The position numbers were made by a program, and so were the translations under genes. 64,000 bases of DNA from Nepenthes gracilis. Its lineage: Eukaryota; Streptophyta; Magnoliopsida; Caryophyllales; Nepenthaceae. The stretch is from assembly GCA_033239525.1 (NCBI GenBank), contig BSYO01000028.1, positions 14,439,597-14,503,596 of the forward strand, written 5' to 3'. Positions 23,357 to 36,656 of the stretch are shown here, in pieces (position 1 is the stretch's first letter; every line of letters begins with the position of its first letter). A model generated the notes under the pieces. The model was not told where the DNA came from, ran no database searches, and saw only the letters and a list, made by a program, of their open reading frames with translations.

Positions 23357-23945
23357 TTGGAATGTTGGAAGATTTCAAGAGTAATCCAAGAATCGAACAT
23401 TGGAAAGAAAAGTCAGAGGTATCTTCAAGGTACAAACTTGCTTACATATAAACGGACCGACAATCTGAAAGTTTTGGGGTACTCCAATTTAGACTTTGCT
23501 GGGTGTGTTGATTCACGTAAATCAATATCCGGTTACGTATTTTTAATTGCCGATAGAGCTGTATCCTGGCGGAGTGCAAAGCAAACTTTGATTGCTACTT
23601 CTATTATGGAGGCGAGTTTCATTGCTTGTTTCGAGGCTACAAAGCATGGTGTATGGATGAGGAATTTCATGTCTAGGCTTAGAGTGGTTGATTCCATCTC
23701 AAGGCCTTTAAAGATATTTTACGATAATTCAGCTGCTATTTTTCTGGCTAAAAATAACAAAAGTAGCAGTTGAAATAAACACATCGACATTCAGCTTTTA
23801 GCCATAAAGGAGCGCATTAAATGAAAGAAAATTGCTATTAAGCATATCAGCACTGAATTAATGATCGTTGATCCCTTGACTAAAGGCATGCCACCATTAA
23901 GGTTCAAGGATCTTGTAAATAAAATGGGATTTAGTTCCATTTTAT
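23357..23945 (+). pseudogene. copia RNase H and C-terminus (element 1)
   Basis: An open stretch to 23773 contains NLKVLGYSNLDFAGCVDSRK, SISGYVFLIADRAVSWRSAK, IMEASFIACFEATKHGVWM and KIFYDNSAAIFLAKNNKSSS. These are the landmarks of copia RNase HI, which removes RNA from the hybrid; the conserved Asp and Glu residues are present in DFAG and MEA. After a stop, HIDIQLLAIKE and LTKGMPPLRFKDLVNKMGF complete the usual C-terminus. The PPT and 3' LTR follow 300 bp on. Confidence 0.9.
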
Positions 23946-24233
23946 AATTTTCATTGTATGGACAATGATGTTGTAAATTCCTATTTTATTGTTGTGATAT
24001 TTCTCAAAATTGTGTACACATTAATTGATTTGATAATATCATTAAGTTGGACAAAAAATAAACATAGGGTTTATTCATAAAGTAAAGTTGCCGGATGACT
24101 TGAGAAATTAATATATTGTAATACATGGAAGATATTACTCATTATTAGATGACTTATCACCATGATTCATATATTTATTTCTTAAAGTTTGAAAAATTAA
24201 TGATTTTAGTTATCACATTAAGTTAAATATGGA

Positions 24234-24246
24234 CCAAGTGGGAGAA
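24234..24246 (+). promoter_or_regulatory. polypurine tract of copia element 1
   Basis: CAAGTGGGAGAA lies directly before the LTR start TGTGGGC, a textbook copia plus-strand primer. Confidence 0.88.
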
Positions 24247-24319
24247 TGTGGGCTTCAGCCCAAAATGGTGAGCCGGCCCTAGCCGCTAAGCAGCCTTGAG
24301 CCGGCCCACGAGCCGCCAA
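24247..24319 (+). repeat. 3' LTR stub of copia element 1 (72 bp)
   Basis: It matches the first 72 bp of the 5' LTR, then stops at 'gagccgcca', where an unrelated SIRE reverse transcriptase begins. About 390 bp of LTR is missing. Confidence 0.9.
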
Positions 24320-25795
24320 AATATTAAATTAATTTGTGAAAAATGGCGTATGGTCCTTGGTTCCCCAACCTACACATACAAATGTCATCGGAACCAAATT
24401 GATCTTCAAAAATAAAATCGATGAAAATGAAAATATCACCCATAACAAAGCTTGACTTGTTGCTCAAGGATATTCACAGGTGGAGGGCATTGATTATAAT
24501 GAGACTTTTACTCCTGTGGCTCATCTCGAATCGATCCGTACCCTTCTATTTATTGCTTGTACCATAGGATTTAAACTATATCAAATGGATGTAAAAAGTA
24601 CCGTCGTAAATGGTCTTATTTAAGAGGAAGTTTATGTAGAGCAACCAAAGGGATTTGTAAATCCTACATTTTCAGACCATGTATATAAGCTAAAAAAATG
24701 CCCTATAGGGACTTAAGGAAGCTACCAAAGCTTGCTACGAGCATCTTACCTCATACCTTAGTAATTATGGATTTGTTTAGGAAAGTGTTGATACAACCTT
24801 ACTTGTAAAAATGACCGAAAAATATATATATTGGTATCCCAAGTTTATATTAATGACATTATCTTTGGTGCTACCGTTGACTCCCATGCTTATTCTTTTG
24901 TTAACTGCATGGTCACGGAATTTGAAATGAGTATGGTCGGAGAGCTTACATATTTTCTTGGCGTACAAACTTGGCAACTCTCTCACGGTAGTTTTATTTC
25001 TCAAGCAAAATATTCCAAGGATCTTGTAAAACATTTCAATCTTGACAACTCCAAACATACCCGGTCACCCATGAGCACTTTATCAAAACTGGATCGTGAT
25101 CTTGTAGGAAAGAGCGTCGATCCAACTATCTATAGAAGTATGATCAGCAGTCTTCTATACTTAACCGCTAACTCAACCGACATTACATTTAGTGTCGATG
25201 TTGCACCCTATATTAATCCGGTCCAAAAGAGTCCCATTTATGTAGTTAAGCGTATCATTCGCTACATTAATGGGACCACCGATTATGGGATTTTCTTCTC
25301 TAGTGATTCCAATTTTGCCTTGGCTGGATATTCAAATGCCAATTGGGCTAGAAATGGTGATGATTGAAAAAGTACCCCAGGTGGATGTTTCTATGTCGGC
25401 TCTAACCTAGTGACTTAGATGAGTAAAAAACAAAATTCCATCTCTTTTCTACTGCAGAGGATGAAGACATTACCACGGGAAGCTGTTGTATGCAACTCCT
25501 ATGGATGAAACAAATGCTTCTTGATTACGGTATTATCCAGGACACAATGTCCATTTACTGTGACAATACTAGTGCTATTAATATTTTTAAAAATCCTGTT
25601 CTGCACTCCTAAACCAAATATATTGATATTCAGCATCATTTCATTCGTGAGCTCGTAAAAACTTGAGTCATCTCTCTTGAGCATACTCTGACCGACACTC
25701 AACTAGTCGACATCCTCAATAAATCCTTGGATAGTGTGCATTTTGAATTTTTGAGAACGGCCATCGGTGTTTGTTCACCTCCCGAGGAATGACTT
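24320..25795 (+). pseudogene. SIRE-type copia RT and RNase H, 5' truncated and broken
   Basis: The stretch enters inside the RT domain: [71 protein letters not shown]. An open frame at 24831-25367 then holds YINDIIFGATVDS (the YVDD site, read YIND), MSMVGELTYFLGVQ, SPMSTLSKLDRDLVGKSVD and YSNANWARNGDD. RNase H continues in other frames (TPGGCFYVGSNLV, MSKKQNSIS) to FEFLRTAIGVCSPPEE at about 25741-25790. Residue pattern and C-terminus are those of SIRE/Maximus elements. Gag and integrase are absent. The env-like gene and 3' LTR lie beyond the 10.7-kb insertion. Confidence 0.9.
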
Positions 25796-26517
25796 CTATT
25801 CAATTTTTTTTTTAAAAAAGGGCCGGGAGCACAACTTGCGTGCGCCGGCCTTCCGTGCGCTTGAGCGCCGATGGCTCCCACTTTATCTTCTAGCGAGCAA
25901 CATGCACATTGCCAAACCTTGCTTCGGCGCTCTCTCCTCTCGATCGATTTCCACTCTTTTCGGCCTCCTCTTTCTCTCTCCCACCTCTAGATTCACCTTC
26001 CTTCCTCTCAATTGTGGGTATCACTTGAGATAATTTTTCCTTCCTCTCCGTTTTGGTACTTTGCACTCCAATCCGCAGTTCATGGCAGCATTGCCCCTCT
26101 TCCCTTGCTTATTTTGTTGGGTATCCTCATGGGTCACTCCCATTTTAGCCAATTTCTCTGATTTCTTACTGATTTGCTCCAAATCCACCAGTTTGTACAT
26201 GGATTTGGTATGCCAAGCCATGGAGCTTGCGTGTGAATTTCTACCCTGCTTCCTGGTGAATCTCGGCGCCAATGGCACCTCCCCTAGTTGCGAACCCGTG
26301 TCATAAACCTGTGGGTGGGCATGGCCAGTTGTGGCCTCACCCGGCCTCTCTTGCAAGCCTTGCGGCTCGCGTGCTACCATACTAGCGCACTACTAGTGTT
26401 GTACCTTGTTTCTGGGCGCCGTTCCTCAGGCGCACGCCTTGCGCTAGCCAGGCGCCAATTGTGGCCCCTGTTAGGTTCACACACACCCACACACACCACA
26501 GACAGGTGCACCAACTA
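25796..26517 (+). other. post-pol spacer of the SIRE element; no recognised gene
   Basis: This GC-richer stretch between RNase H and the insertion has ORFs up to 119 codons on both strands, none recognised. It ends in CA-rich sequence (26477-26500) that resembles the CA-rich sequence after the insertion at 37185-37215. It probably leads into the env-like gene. Confidence 0.4.
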
Positions 26518-28840
26518 TGTGACGGAATTGATTATTTTTCTCTAATAATCTTTGTCAATAATCATATAAAACTAATACCTATAATTTAATAATATAATTT
26601 CTACAAAAATCGGGAAGATTTTTTTTTCTAAAAATGGTCAAAAATCATATATATAATATGTATAAATAATCCTGTACATTACATATGAACCACCAAACGT
26701 CAAATTTCACTCCATGACACACACATAGGATCAACAAATGTCATATCATCTATAGCACCAACACGGTATCTCAACCACTATATTGGATATATGAGAGATG
26801 CAATCTAGGAAATTATACAAACCTAACATTTACCCGTGGAAGCATTCTACGCCCATAAATAGACCGCGAAAACATAACAATGATTCAGAATAATAAATAA
26901 CATGCTGTGACACATTTTAATACATAATAATAATTTTAATCAACTATTTACATTTCGCTACAATAACCATATACAAAACTCTAAGTCCTCGAAGTCCAGC
27001 CAATCTCCTTTGCAAATTCCTCTCTTTTCTCTTTCTAATCGAGCCCTCTTCTTTCTCTTTCTAATCAGACCTCAGCTCGTTGTTCTTATCTAGGAGAAGG
27101 AAGAAGTAAATGTGCACTAACAGCTCAACAAATCCATCATATACAATACAGTAAATACTATAAGTAAGGTTAAGTAGAAAAAGAATATATGAGCATGAAG
27201 GAGACACATGAACATAAACTTGGTCAAATATACTTTAGGATACAATTTACTTCTTTCTTTGGGTTATAATTAATGCATAATTATTCATTTTTACGGACTC
27301 AAGTCAGTAGACCCTACCAGCCAAGGGAGCAAATAATCGAGGATAGATTGTATTCACTCCATATAATCCAAGGCCTTATACTTGGTTCTTCTTTATTCAC
27401 ATCCCTAGGATGGGATGAATCATAAATTCTTATTCTTGTCCTCCATAGTAACGTATTGAGGAAGGCGGACCACATATCACTCTATGGACGGAGTTATCCT
27501 CGATTACCACTGTAACGTCCTAAGACATGTCAAGAGTATCACCCGCTATAAAACGCGACCAGGATAAATCCTTAAGTCTCCATTATCATACTAGTGGCAT
27601 GCCTTGGGATGTTACCCTTCATAACAAGAATTCGTGATTCTAACTTCATCATTCCTTATTCTTATTCTTTTGAGAAAAGATCCACCAAATCTCTTATACA
27701 AATATCTCCATCGGGGAGAACAAATTCATCATATATCCGAATTGTGGAATCTCCCTCCAAATACTTGCACAAATTTCTTATCTTTCTTTCAAATTTATAT
27801 CTTCTCATAATTTACTTTCATACAACATCATCGTATGACTTAAGAAAGGTGGGAATTCTTACCACCGTGAGTTCAATTCAACTTTAGAGATTTCGGATAA
27901 CGATTCTCTTCACAATTTCTTAATGATAATGTTATTTGGAATGCACAATTAAGCATAAACATATATACATAACTTGAAAGGCAATTAAATAAAGCAAAGC
28001 ATGTAAGGAATACTCATTATCTTGGATGAACATTGGCCGCGATCACATTTGGTTTCCCAGATGCTCCAATCGGTTCAGAACTTGGAATTCATATGCCAAA
28101 TTCATGATTGCTTACATTCAATATTAAACTTGGAAAAATTATGCAAAATATTATTCAAAGTCCTCGAATAAATAGTACATGCATGAACAATGTGCGGATA
28201 TTCTCAGAATTTCGGATATCCAACGGATAAAGGTATGAGTAATTATAATCCTAAGTCAATCGATGTATCAAACCCAATTTAATCCATTAAATGGGGTTCA
28301 AGCGCTAGTTCGGGTCTTCTTGAATGAAATTTCACATAAAACTATAAATTCGGATACCCAATCGATAAAATAACACGCCTAAATCATGGGTAATCATATT
28401 CTAAACCCAAATTATGCAAAAGCCCCAAAACTTTGTGGGTAAAAAGTCCCGAGCGCAGGGTTAGGGTTTCGGTGTCCGAAAATCGACTAAATCTACAAAT
28501 TTTGGCATTCAATTTACATATATGCATGCTTGAATCCTGAGAACTACAAAATACAAATATAACCAGATATTAGAACGAGGATACGTGAAGAAAATAAGAC
28601 AAAAGTGTAAGAAAACTAAAGAGGAGAATATGAGTGCACTTGCCTCGACCCGACCTATAATTTTTCCAACTAGTTCAAAGTCGAAATCGGACCCGAAAGC
28701 CTCCATTATCCCCTCTTCTCCTTCGCATGTTTCTCTCCCTCGTGCGGCAGCTGCACCGCCTCTGGCTGCCGTCGCAATGCCGACGAGCTCCCACCGCTCC
28801 TACCACGGTTGCTGCTGCAATCGCCGCCACAACAAGTTAC
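26518..28840 (-). repeat. LTR A5, minus strand (its 3' part)
   Basis: The left end TGTGACGG is the reverse of a ...CCGTCACA LTR terminus. It is collinear with A1, for example at 28190-28480 against 1940-2250 ('tatgagtaattataatc', 'atgcaaaag'). At the right it ends in a GC-rich promoter-side stretch also found at 36660-36845. It contains no protein family. Confidence 0.7.
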
Positions 28841-31055
28841 CAAAACTCACCGAATTAGACGAATGGCTAACAGATCACGTCCTAACTCCTGCAATGTATC
28901 CGAATCTTCTACGTTGAAAGGACAAAATAGAAAAATGAGCCTAATGCCCAACAAGTATCATATTTAGTCAAAAGGAGTCCAATAAATTAGAGGAAATGTC
29001 AAATGGATGAAAATCCAATCAAATTTCAAAATAAATCCAAATCACCAATAAGATAAATTCAATTGAAATTCAAGATCTAAATTTCAAAATTCAATGGTAG
29101 TCTCGTACTCAAATCAAATATCTAAATCCAAACAAATATCCAAATTTTGAAAATAGTCATCGTTAGGACGTATATATATATATAACCAAAACAAAGGTGA
29201 TCCGGACAAATTCCAAAGCAGATGTTGATCCGAGTCCAAATTTGAATCCGAGTCCAAGTCCAAATCCAATGCCCAATAAGCTTGTGATTTAGGGCAGAAT
29301 CCGATAACCGGATGATCCAATAGCGTGTGTAGAGACCGAAGCAGCACCGCGACAAATATTCCAAATGTCCAGATTAAAACATATAATCAAAATCATTTGT
29401 ACGAGACATACCAAGCCCAATTATAGGCACAAATAGGTGAATCTCAAATCCAAGTCCAAAAATCCATATCCAAATCAAAGTCTAATACCAATTAATGCAA
29501 AAATACAAATTATGCACTAAATATGTGCTCTAATTATTTAAAGACCAGCTTAAGAAAGGGTTACACATAATTCCGATAACCTTAGGCCAAAATTCATGTA
29601 CTATGTACCCATAGATAAGGTTGCTCACTATATTTTGATACCCGCAGTTTTGAGTGTATTCCTTAATCTTGTTAGATATATTAGGACATCCGAATATATT
29701 CTAAGGTCAAATCAAATTATCAAAACGGGAAGGTCACAACTCCAAACCTTTCCTGCCGGCGGAAAGGAATTTTCAAATAACAAAATTATCTCCGCGTCTG
29801 GAGCTGGCCAGAATCCAATAATTCAAATCCAAATATAGTGACCACAACCCGACACATGCATGTGACTGCACGGCCAATGCAAAGTTTCATACTCATTTCC
29901 ATATAAATATATTAATATAAAAATATACAGTATCCAATAAATTATTTCAACTTTCAGAAAAATATTAAAGTCACTAAAATCATAAACCCAGTCCAACAAT
30001 CCCCAAAACATCCAATGAACTACACATGCATGTCCAGAATAAATAATTCAAGTGTATAAAAATATATACATGATAGTAAAAATTTTAAACAGTATCTAAA
30101 ATACAATAGAAATTAAATTAGATCAAATAGGGGGTTTATAGATACTTGCCTGGACCTCATACTTTGTAGATCTGAAGAAAGGATGTCCTGAAGCACCTGA
30201 ATCGGGCCGTTCTCTCTCCTATTGTCGCATCCTTTCCCTCTCCTCACCGCGTGGGCCACTGCCGCGTGCCGTTGCCGCTTCTCTATCGCCGCTCCACCAC
30301 CGCGCCACCTCACATAGCTGTCACCAGCCTCCCTGGCCTCACCACGCCGGCAACGGTGCCACTGCGTCGCCGTCTTCCTCCTCCTCGAGCGACTTTTCGC
30401 CGTCGCACGCTGCGCCGGCACTGCCCGCCACCCACGAGCCACCATCTCCCCACCACACCTCGCCAGCCTTCCCTGCTTGAGACTTAGGCCGATAGTTTGC
30501 CGTCTCACTCCTTCCACCTCGAGCAGCCGCCCTCTCTCTCTCTTGCGCAAACCCTCTTCGTGCGCGCCGCTCTCACCGACCGCCACTGCACAGCCTCCTC
30601 TGTGCGCCGCCGCCGTTGACGGCCCACCTCCTCATCTCACCCTCGCCACGCAGTCGCCGGCCACCTCCGCTTCTCTCCTCACCGCGCACCGCGAATAGTT
30701 GTGCCGAAAACCCTCCTCCCCCCTCTTCTTCTCTCTCCTCTCCTCCTTCTCTCCACGATCCATATCCTGATCTCTGTTTCATTTTCATTTTTTTTCTCCT
30801 TTTTTTTCGTTTTCAATAATGTATTATTATTATTATTATTATTGTTATTATTATTATTATTATTATATATTCCATTTTAGTTTTCTTTTATTCCAAAAAT
30901 CTGAATCAATATTTGGGCGACAACACTGGCGCATCCCGGATGCTAGTCCAACCGATCCAAACATTCTCCCAAAATTTTTCAATATTTAATTAATTTTGTT
31001 ACGCCCAATTTGCCCAAAATCATAATTAATATTAAATTAATCCGAATAAAAATTC
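28841..31055 (-). repeat. left (3') LTR of gypsy element C, truncated
   Basis: It is collinear with 34490-36645 at a spacing of about 5.6 kb ('gaatggctaacagatcacg' against 'gaatggctgacagatcacg', and 'ccgaccaca' blocks). The outer 360 bp present in the right copy are missing. It includes a GC-rich, Pro/Arg-coding-like stretch (30180-30760) and an ATT microsatellite at 30819-30866. Confidence 0.8.
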
Positions 31056-31621
31056 ATCAAGTCATCCTAATCGTCAGGAAAAGAGCTGACTCCATCAACT
31101 CATCTATCATCCTCCAAATTGCTACCAATCTTCTAGTCATTCGAGGCAGACCTGAAACACAAATTTCGAGACTTCTTCTTCTGCACGACTTCATCTTTAG
31201 GCACGGATATGTCTTTCCACACAGGCCACAACCTCACGCTTTATATTTTGCCTGCAAACCTTGACAAATGATCAACCTGCCATCAAATTCTCTCCCCACT
31301 CCGTAAGGTGGAGAATCTTCAACGTTCCCATCGAACTTGGACAACTCCAACTCAATATAGCTGCTAACAACCTCATTTGCTTCCGAACTTCTATCTAATC
31401 AGCGATACTCAAGCAAGAAAATTCTTATGAACATGCCTCCTCTTAAACGTGTAAAGAGAAAGCACTAATACAGAATGCCCGAGATTGCCTGCTCAATCGC
31501 TTTCAACTTTAATGTAGCTCACCCAAAAGGGCTTCACTTCTGATCTTCTCAAAAGCTTCACCCGCAGATAGGAATTTTGTTCAAAATCCAATCCTAGCAA
31601 CAAAGGAAAAATTCTTCTGAC

Positions 31622-31831
31622 CTAGTCTTCCCACTGGCATCTTTGCCACAGCACTTCATACAAAAATTCTCCAAACTTTGCCGCATCCTGGACTTTTCTT
31701 TGAATAATGCGCCCGACCATACTAAATCCATACATGTCAAAATCTTTCTTAGGAGCATTACTGAATGTCGCTAAACTTTTTGATTCATCAGGAATCGATA
31801 AAACTGACACCAATAATAATCTATCCTTCAA
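31622..31831 (-). pseudogene. gypsy RNase H remnant of element C
   Basis: The minus-strand frame reads SIPDESKSLATFSNAPKKDF, then FSMVGRIIQRK. This fits the start of gypsy RNase H, where 'P.....F.(V/I)(Y/F)SDAS..GLGCVLMQ..(K/R)VIAYASRQLK' is usual. Most catalytic residues are altered. It lies about 630 bp downstream of the RT remnant in minus orientation, the expected order. The call depends on this context more than on the motif. Confidence 0.45.
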
Positions 31832-32463
31832 TTATCAAAAATTTCCTCACAAGCATTACTTTAATTGAATACTGATCACTTCTATTCCAAGAGTGCCAAC
31901 GACACTGAAATCCTCAATGAACTTTTAACAAATCTCCCATTATGATCAATTAGATATAAGAAACTCCACATTCCTGAGACCTTAGACGGTCTTTTCTAAT
32001 TGACAATGTTGCCATCTTCTTTGGATTCCCAAATATCACCTTAAGAAATATGTGATCCAAAATGGCGCTTTCTCACAATCTACAGCAGACTTTCTAATTA
32101 GGTCTCATACTTCTCAAAATTCTTTTAAATAAATTAAAATATCATTGACAAAGTCATCATAATTAACCCAAAAACGGTCAAAAATTTTAATCGATAATAT
32201 CCATAAACGACGTCAAAAACATTAGATAACCCAAAAACACTATCAAAACTTCGCAATGGCCACACATTGACCTGAAAGCTATCCTATACACATCCTCCCA
32301 CTTAATTCACAATAAAGGATACATCGAGCACAATTTGATCTAAGAGAAAACCCAAATTTCTTCAAATGGATCCAACAAATCTTTGATCTTTGACAACTAA
32401 TACATATCCAATTTTCAAATAATCAAAACATAAACCCATTGATCCAACTTTATTTACCAGAGA

Positions 32464-32697
32464 CTATTGAAGCACTCCAAGACAAGACACTTGGCCGAAC
32501 AAAACCCTTTTCAATGGATTTCGCAATTGCTGTCTCAATTTCTTTAACTCAGACAAGACTACTCCATACGAAACTTTCAGAGTAGGCATCAAATCAATCA
32601 CAATATCGATAATAAATTCGATCCTCTGATCAGCAAACAATCCAGACCAATCCTCAGAAAACACATTCGAACTCGTAGATGACCAAAATGTCTTCAA
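32464..32697 (-). pseudogene. gypsy reverse transcriptase N-terminal remnant of element C
   Basis: The frame gives SEDWSGLFADQRIEFIIDIV, then MPTLKVSYGVVLSELKKLRQ and QLRNPLKRVLFG. This tracks the chromovirus motif 'FP(E)ELPGLPP.REIEF.IDLVPGT.PIS..PYRMAP.EL.ELK.QL.ELL.KGFIRPS'. It is the linker leading into the RT palm domain. No YVDD site was found downstream, so the catalytic centre is lost or unreadable. The match fixes element C as Ty3/gypsy on the minus strand. Confidence 0.75.
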
Positions 32698-32783
32698 TTG
32701 TCAAGGAATAACTCCTAGATGTAACTATATGTCCCAAATAAGCTCGACACTCATCTCACAACAGATGACTCACTACACTAAGA

Positions 32784-33035
32784 TCAACCCTGAAACCTTC
32801 TTACTGATTCCTCCTTGAAGCTCAGAAAACTCATATCCTGAATGCAGAATGGAACAAACTTGCCAAAATAGTCTTCTACGACTGAGGATCCAGCTCTAAC
32901 TTCATAGACTATATATGCAAAATGCCCTGCTAAAACAGTCTGACTTCTATCTGGACGTCTGGAATTTGAATGCCTGAAATTTAAACAATCCCTTGACAAA
33001 TAGCATATCAGGCAGCAATTTGAAGCAGACTCCAT
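32784..33035 (-). pseudogene. gag/protease border remnant of element C
   Basis: The minus-strand frame reads CCLICYLSRDC near its start, then VLAGHFAYIVYEVRAGSSVV. In chromoviruses the CCHC knuckle is followed by a linker and the protease. The order fits (just upstream of the RT remnant), but the knuckle and the protease DSGA site are not intact. Confidence 0.35.
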
Positions 33036-34115
33036 TTTGGATGAAGCAAACTCGTCTCACGTACTTCTTCCCGCTAAACTTGCAGACTGATCTTATAAAC
33101 TCAGACCTCTGGAAGAAGACTTTGCTTTACCCGAATTTCTTTTAGCTTGTCATCTGGATGATAAATAAATTCATCTTTCGAATTTTGACTCCAATGCTCT
33201 GATTTCTTCTGGAATTACTTCTCAAGACTACTCTTACTGAATCAACAAAGTATGATCCAACTCATCGTCATAAGTTTAGCGTCCGAATGATACCAACTAC
33301 TTTCAGATTGAATATTAATGTCCTCAACTACTATCACGCTTTAACAAATCTTTCAAATTCTTCAACCTCTTCCTGAGCATTACTTTAGGAGATCGAACCA
33401 TGAACTCTTTGTCTTTCGATTCTTCAACGATGAAAGATTTGCAGGGGCGACTATCCACCCAATCATAGCGACGAGTGGGAATAGACAATCTTCAGTCTTT
33501 CTCTTACTCCAACTGTAACTTCAGACTTCTACATGATCAGTATCATCGCTGCCAATAAAATCAGACTTACACTTTATTATCCTGTCTTCTAGCAAGGAGA
33601 AACGAGTTGATTTAACTTGAACTTCTTCATCTTTATCTGCGGCATCTAATCTTAAAGAATCTTCATTCATCTCTGCTTTCACCGCTAACCTTTCTGTCGG
33701 CCAAAAATCTCCTTCATCCCCGCGAGATTTCGAGTTGACCAACTTATCACCTATCCCTCTACTGAGTAAAATCTCCTTCTATCCTGCGAGATTTCTGACC
33801 AACACCAATTTCAGACCACTAATTTTCTAAAATCACAAAATCCAACAAAATCTCTACATATTTATAGAAACCAAACAAAATTCTAATTCAATTATTATAT
33901 CAAATCATACATTACGTCGCTTGTGCAACTCATCATTATCAAATGATCATCCTTCCAATCCATACTCAAACCCTTATGACTCAACCTTTTGATTCAAACC
34001 CAAATCTCTACAACTCAAAGTTTCTATTATTAACCAAAGGTAATACTAATTATACCCAAATATTTAGCCAATTATTTATCCAAAATGACCCAAAGTACCT
34101 CTCCTTATGATTTTT

Positions 34116-34126
34116 CTTTGATACCA
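34116..34126 (-). promoter_or_regulatory. primer-binding site of element C
   Basis: In reverse complement it reads TGGTATCAAAG, four bases inside the right LTR, one base off the plant consensus. It confirms that the right LTR is the 5' LTR. Confidence 0.75.
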
Positions 34127-34130
34127 CTTC

Positions 34131-36656
34131 TATCACGAACCCAAACCAAGCAGGTCAATTTAAATAATTAATTATAATTTCTAAAATCTAAAATTCTAAA
34201 TAATTTTAAACAAATAATACTAAGTCCCAAAATTCGAGTGTGACAAACCAAAATATATAACTCAACAAAATTAAAATCATCACATGATCTCATCGAACAA
34301 CCGTCCGAATAATATAAATGTGACATACTCTACAATCATCGTAATGGAGATAACAATTTCAACCAAAATCACGAATCAGATATAATAAAATATTCCATAG
34401 ATTTCAAAATATTATTATGGGCCTATATCCGGCCAATTTCCATAATACAATCGCATCAATTGTCAAATTAAATCATAATAGAACTAAAATTCACTGAATC
34501 AGACGAATGGCTGACAGATCACGTCCTAACTCCTACAATACATCTGAACCTTCAACTCTGAAGGGACAAAATAGAAAAATGAGCTTAATGCCCAGCAAGT
34601 ATTATATTTAGTCACAATGAGTCCAATAAATTAGAGGGAATGTCAAACAGATAAAAATCCAATCAAATTTCAGAATAAATCCAAATCGCCGATAAGATAA
34701 ATTCAACCGAAATTCAAGATCCAAATTTCAAAATCCAATGGTAGTCTCGTACTCAAATCAAATATCCAAATTCAAACAAATGTCTAAATTTTGAAAATAG
34801 TCCTTATTGGGACATATATATATAATCAAAATAGAGGTGATCCGAACCAATTCCAAAGCAGATGTTGATCTGAGTCCAAATCCAAGTTTGAGTCCAAGTC
34901 CAAATCCAATGCCCGATCAACTTGTGATTTAGGGCAGAATCCGATAGCTAGACGATCCAATGGCATGTGCAGAGATCGAAGTAGCACCGCGACAGATATT
35001 CCAAAGGTTCGGATCAAAACATATAATTAAAATCATTTGTACGAGACATACCAAACCCAATTATAGGCAAAAATTGACGAATCTCAAATCTAAGTCTAAA
35101 AATCCATATCCAAATCAAAGTTTAATACCAATTAATGTAAAAAAATAAATTATGTACCAAATCTGTATTCTAATTATTTAAATACCAGCTTGAGAAATGG
35201 TTACACATAATCCCGATAACCTTAGGCCAAAATTCATATAATATGTACCCATAGATAAGGTTACTCATTATGTTTTGCCACCCGCGATTTTGGGTGCATT
35301 CCCCAAACTTGTTAGATATATTAGGATGTCTAAATGTATTCTAAGGTCAAGTCGAATTATCCAAACGGGAAGGGTCACTACTCCAAGCATTTCCTGCCAG
35401 CGGAAAGGGATTTCCAAATAACAAAATAATCTCCCCGTCGAGAACTGGCGAGAATCCAATAATTCAAATCCAAATATAGTGACCACAACCTAACACGTGC
35501 ATATGACTGTACGGTCTACGCAAAGTTTTATGCTCATTTTCATACAAATATATTAATATAAAAATATACAATATCCAATAAATTATTTCAACTTTCAGAA
35601 AAATATTAAACTCTCCAAAATCATAAAACCCAATCCAACAATCCCCAAAACATCAAATGAACTACACATGCATGTCCGGAATAAATAATTCAGGTGTATA
35701 AAAATACATGTATGTTAGTAAAAATTTTAAACAGTATCCAAAATATATCAGAAATTAAATTAGACCAAAGAGAGAGTTTACAGATACTTGTCTCGACTCA
35801 TACTTTATAGATCTGAAGAAAGGATGTCCTGAAGCACCCAAATCGGGCCGTTCTCTCTCTTATCGTCGGGTCCTTTCTCTCTCCTCACCGCGCGGGTCAC
35901 TGTTGCTTCTCTATCGCAACTCCACCACCGCGCCGCCTCAAGTGGCTGTTGCCGGCCTCACCCCGCCGGCAACGGCACCACTGCGCCGCTGTCTTCCTCC
36001 TCCTCGCACGACTTCTCGCCGTTGCACGCTACACCGGCATTGCCGTGGCCACCCACGAGCCACCGTCTCCCCACCGCACCTCGCCGGCCTTCCCGACGTT
36101 GAGACTCAGGCCGACAGTCAGCCGTCTCACTCCTTCCTCCTCGAGCAGCCGCTCTCTCTCTCTTGTGCAAACCCTCTTTGTGCGCACCGCCCTCACCGAC
36201 CACCACCGCACGGCCTCCTCCATGTGCTGCCGCCGTCGACGACCAACCTCCTCATCTCACCTTCACCACGCAGTCGCCGACCACCTCCACTTCTCTCCTC
36301 GCCGCGCACCGTGAACAGTTGTGCCGAAAACCCTCCTCCCCCCTCTTCTTCTCTCTCCTCTCCTCCTTCTCTCCCCGATCCATATCCTAATCTCTGTTTT
36401 CATTTTCATTTTTTTCTCCTTTTTTTCATTTTTAATAATATATATATGTAAATTATATATAATATTAATATTAATATTAATATTATATATATATATATAT
36501 ATATATTCCATTTTAGTTTTCTTTTATTTCAAAATCCAAATCAATATTTGGGCGACAACATGGGCGCACCCCGGACGCCAACCCAACTGATCCAAATATC
36601 ATCCCAAAATTATAATTAATATTAAATTAGTCCGAATAAAAATTTAGGACATTACA
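34131..36656 (-). repeat. right (5') LTR of gypsy element C (2,526 bp)
   Basis: The start reads TGTAATGTCCTAAAT in reverse complement at 36656; the other end lies next to the PBS. It is collinear with the left LTR. The microsatellite at 36437-36507 is (TA)n/(ATT)n, where the left LTR has a longer ATT run. GC-rich 35830-36390 corresponds to 30180-30760. Confidence 0.8.

Larger units (their letters stand above)
31056..34130 (-). mobile_element. internal region of gypsy element C
   Basis: These 3.1 kb between the two LTRs hold the gag/protease, RT and RNase H remnants listed separately; integrase was not recognised. A typical chromovirus internal region is about 5 kb, so large deletions are likely. 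A frame at 33742-33521 (SKSRGDEGDFWPTERLAVKA) is protein-like but unassigned, perhaps gag. Confidence 0.65.

Noticed and set aside
30113..30819. Arg/Pro-rich ORFs up to 157 codons on both strands
   Set aside because: This is the GC-rich part of the element C LTR. The paired LTR at 35.9-36.4 kb has indels that change the frames.
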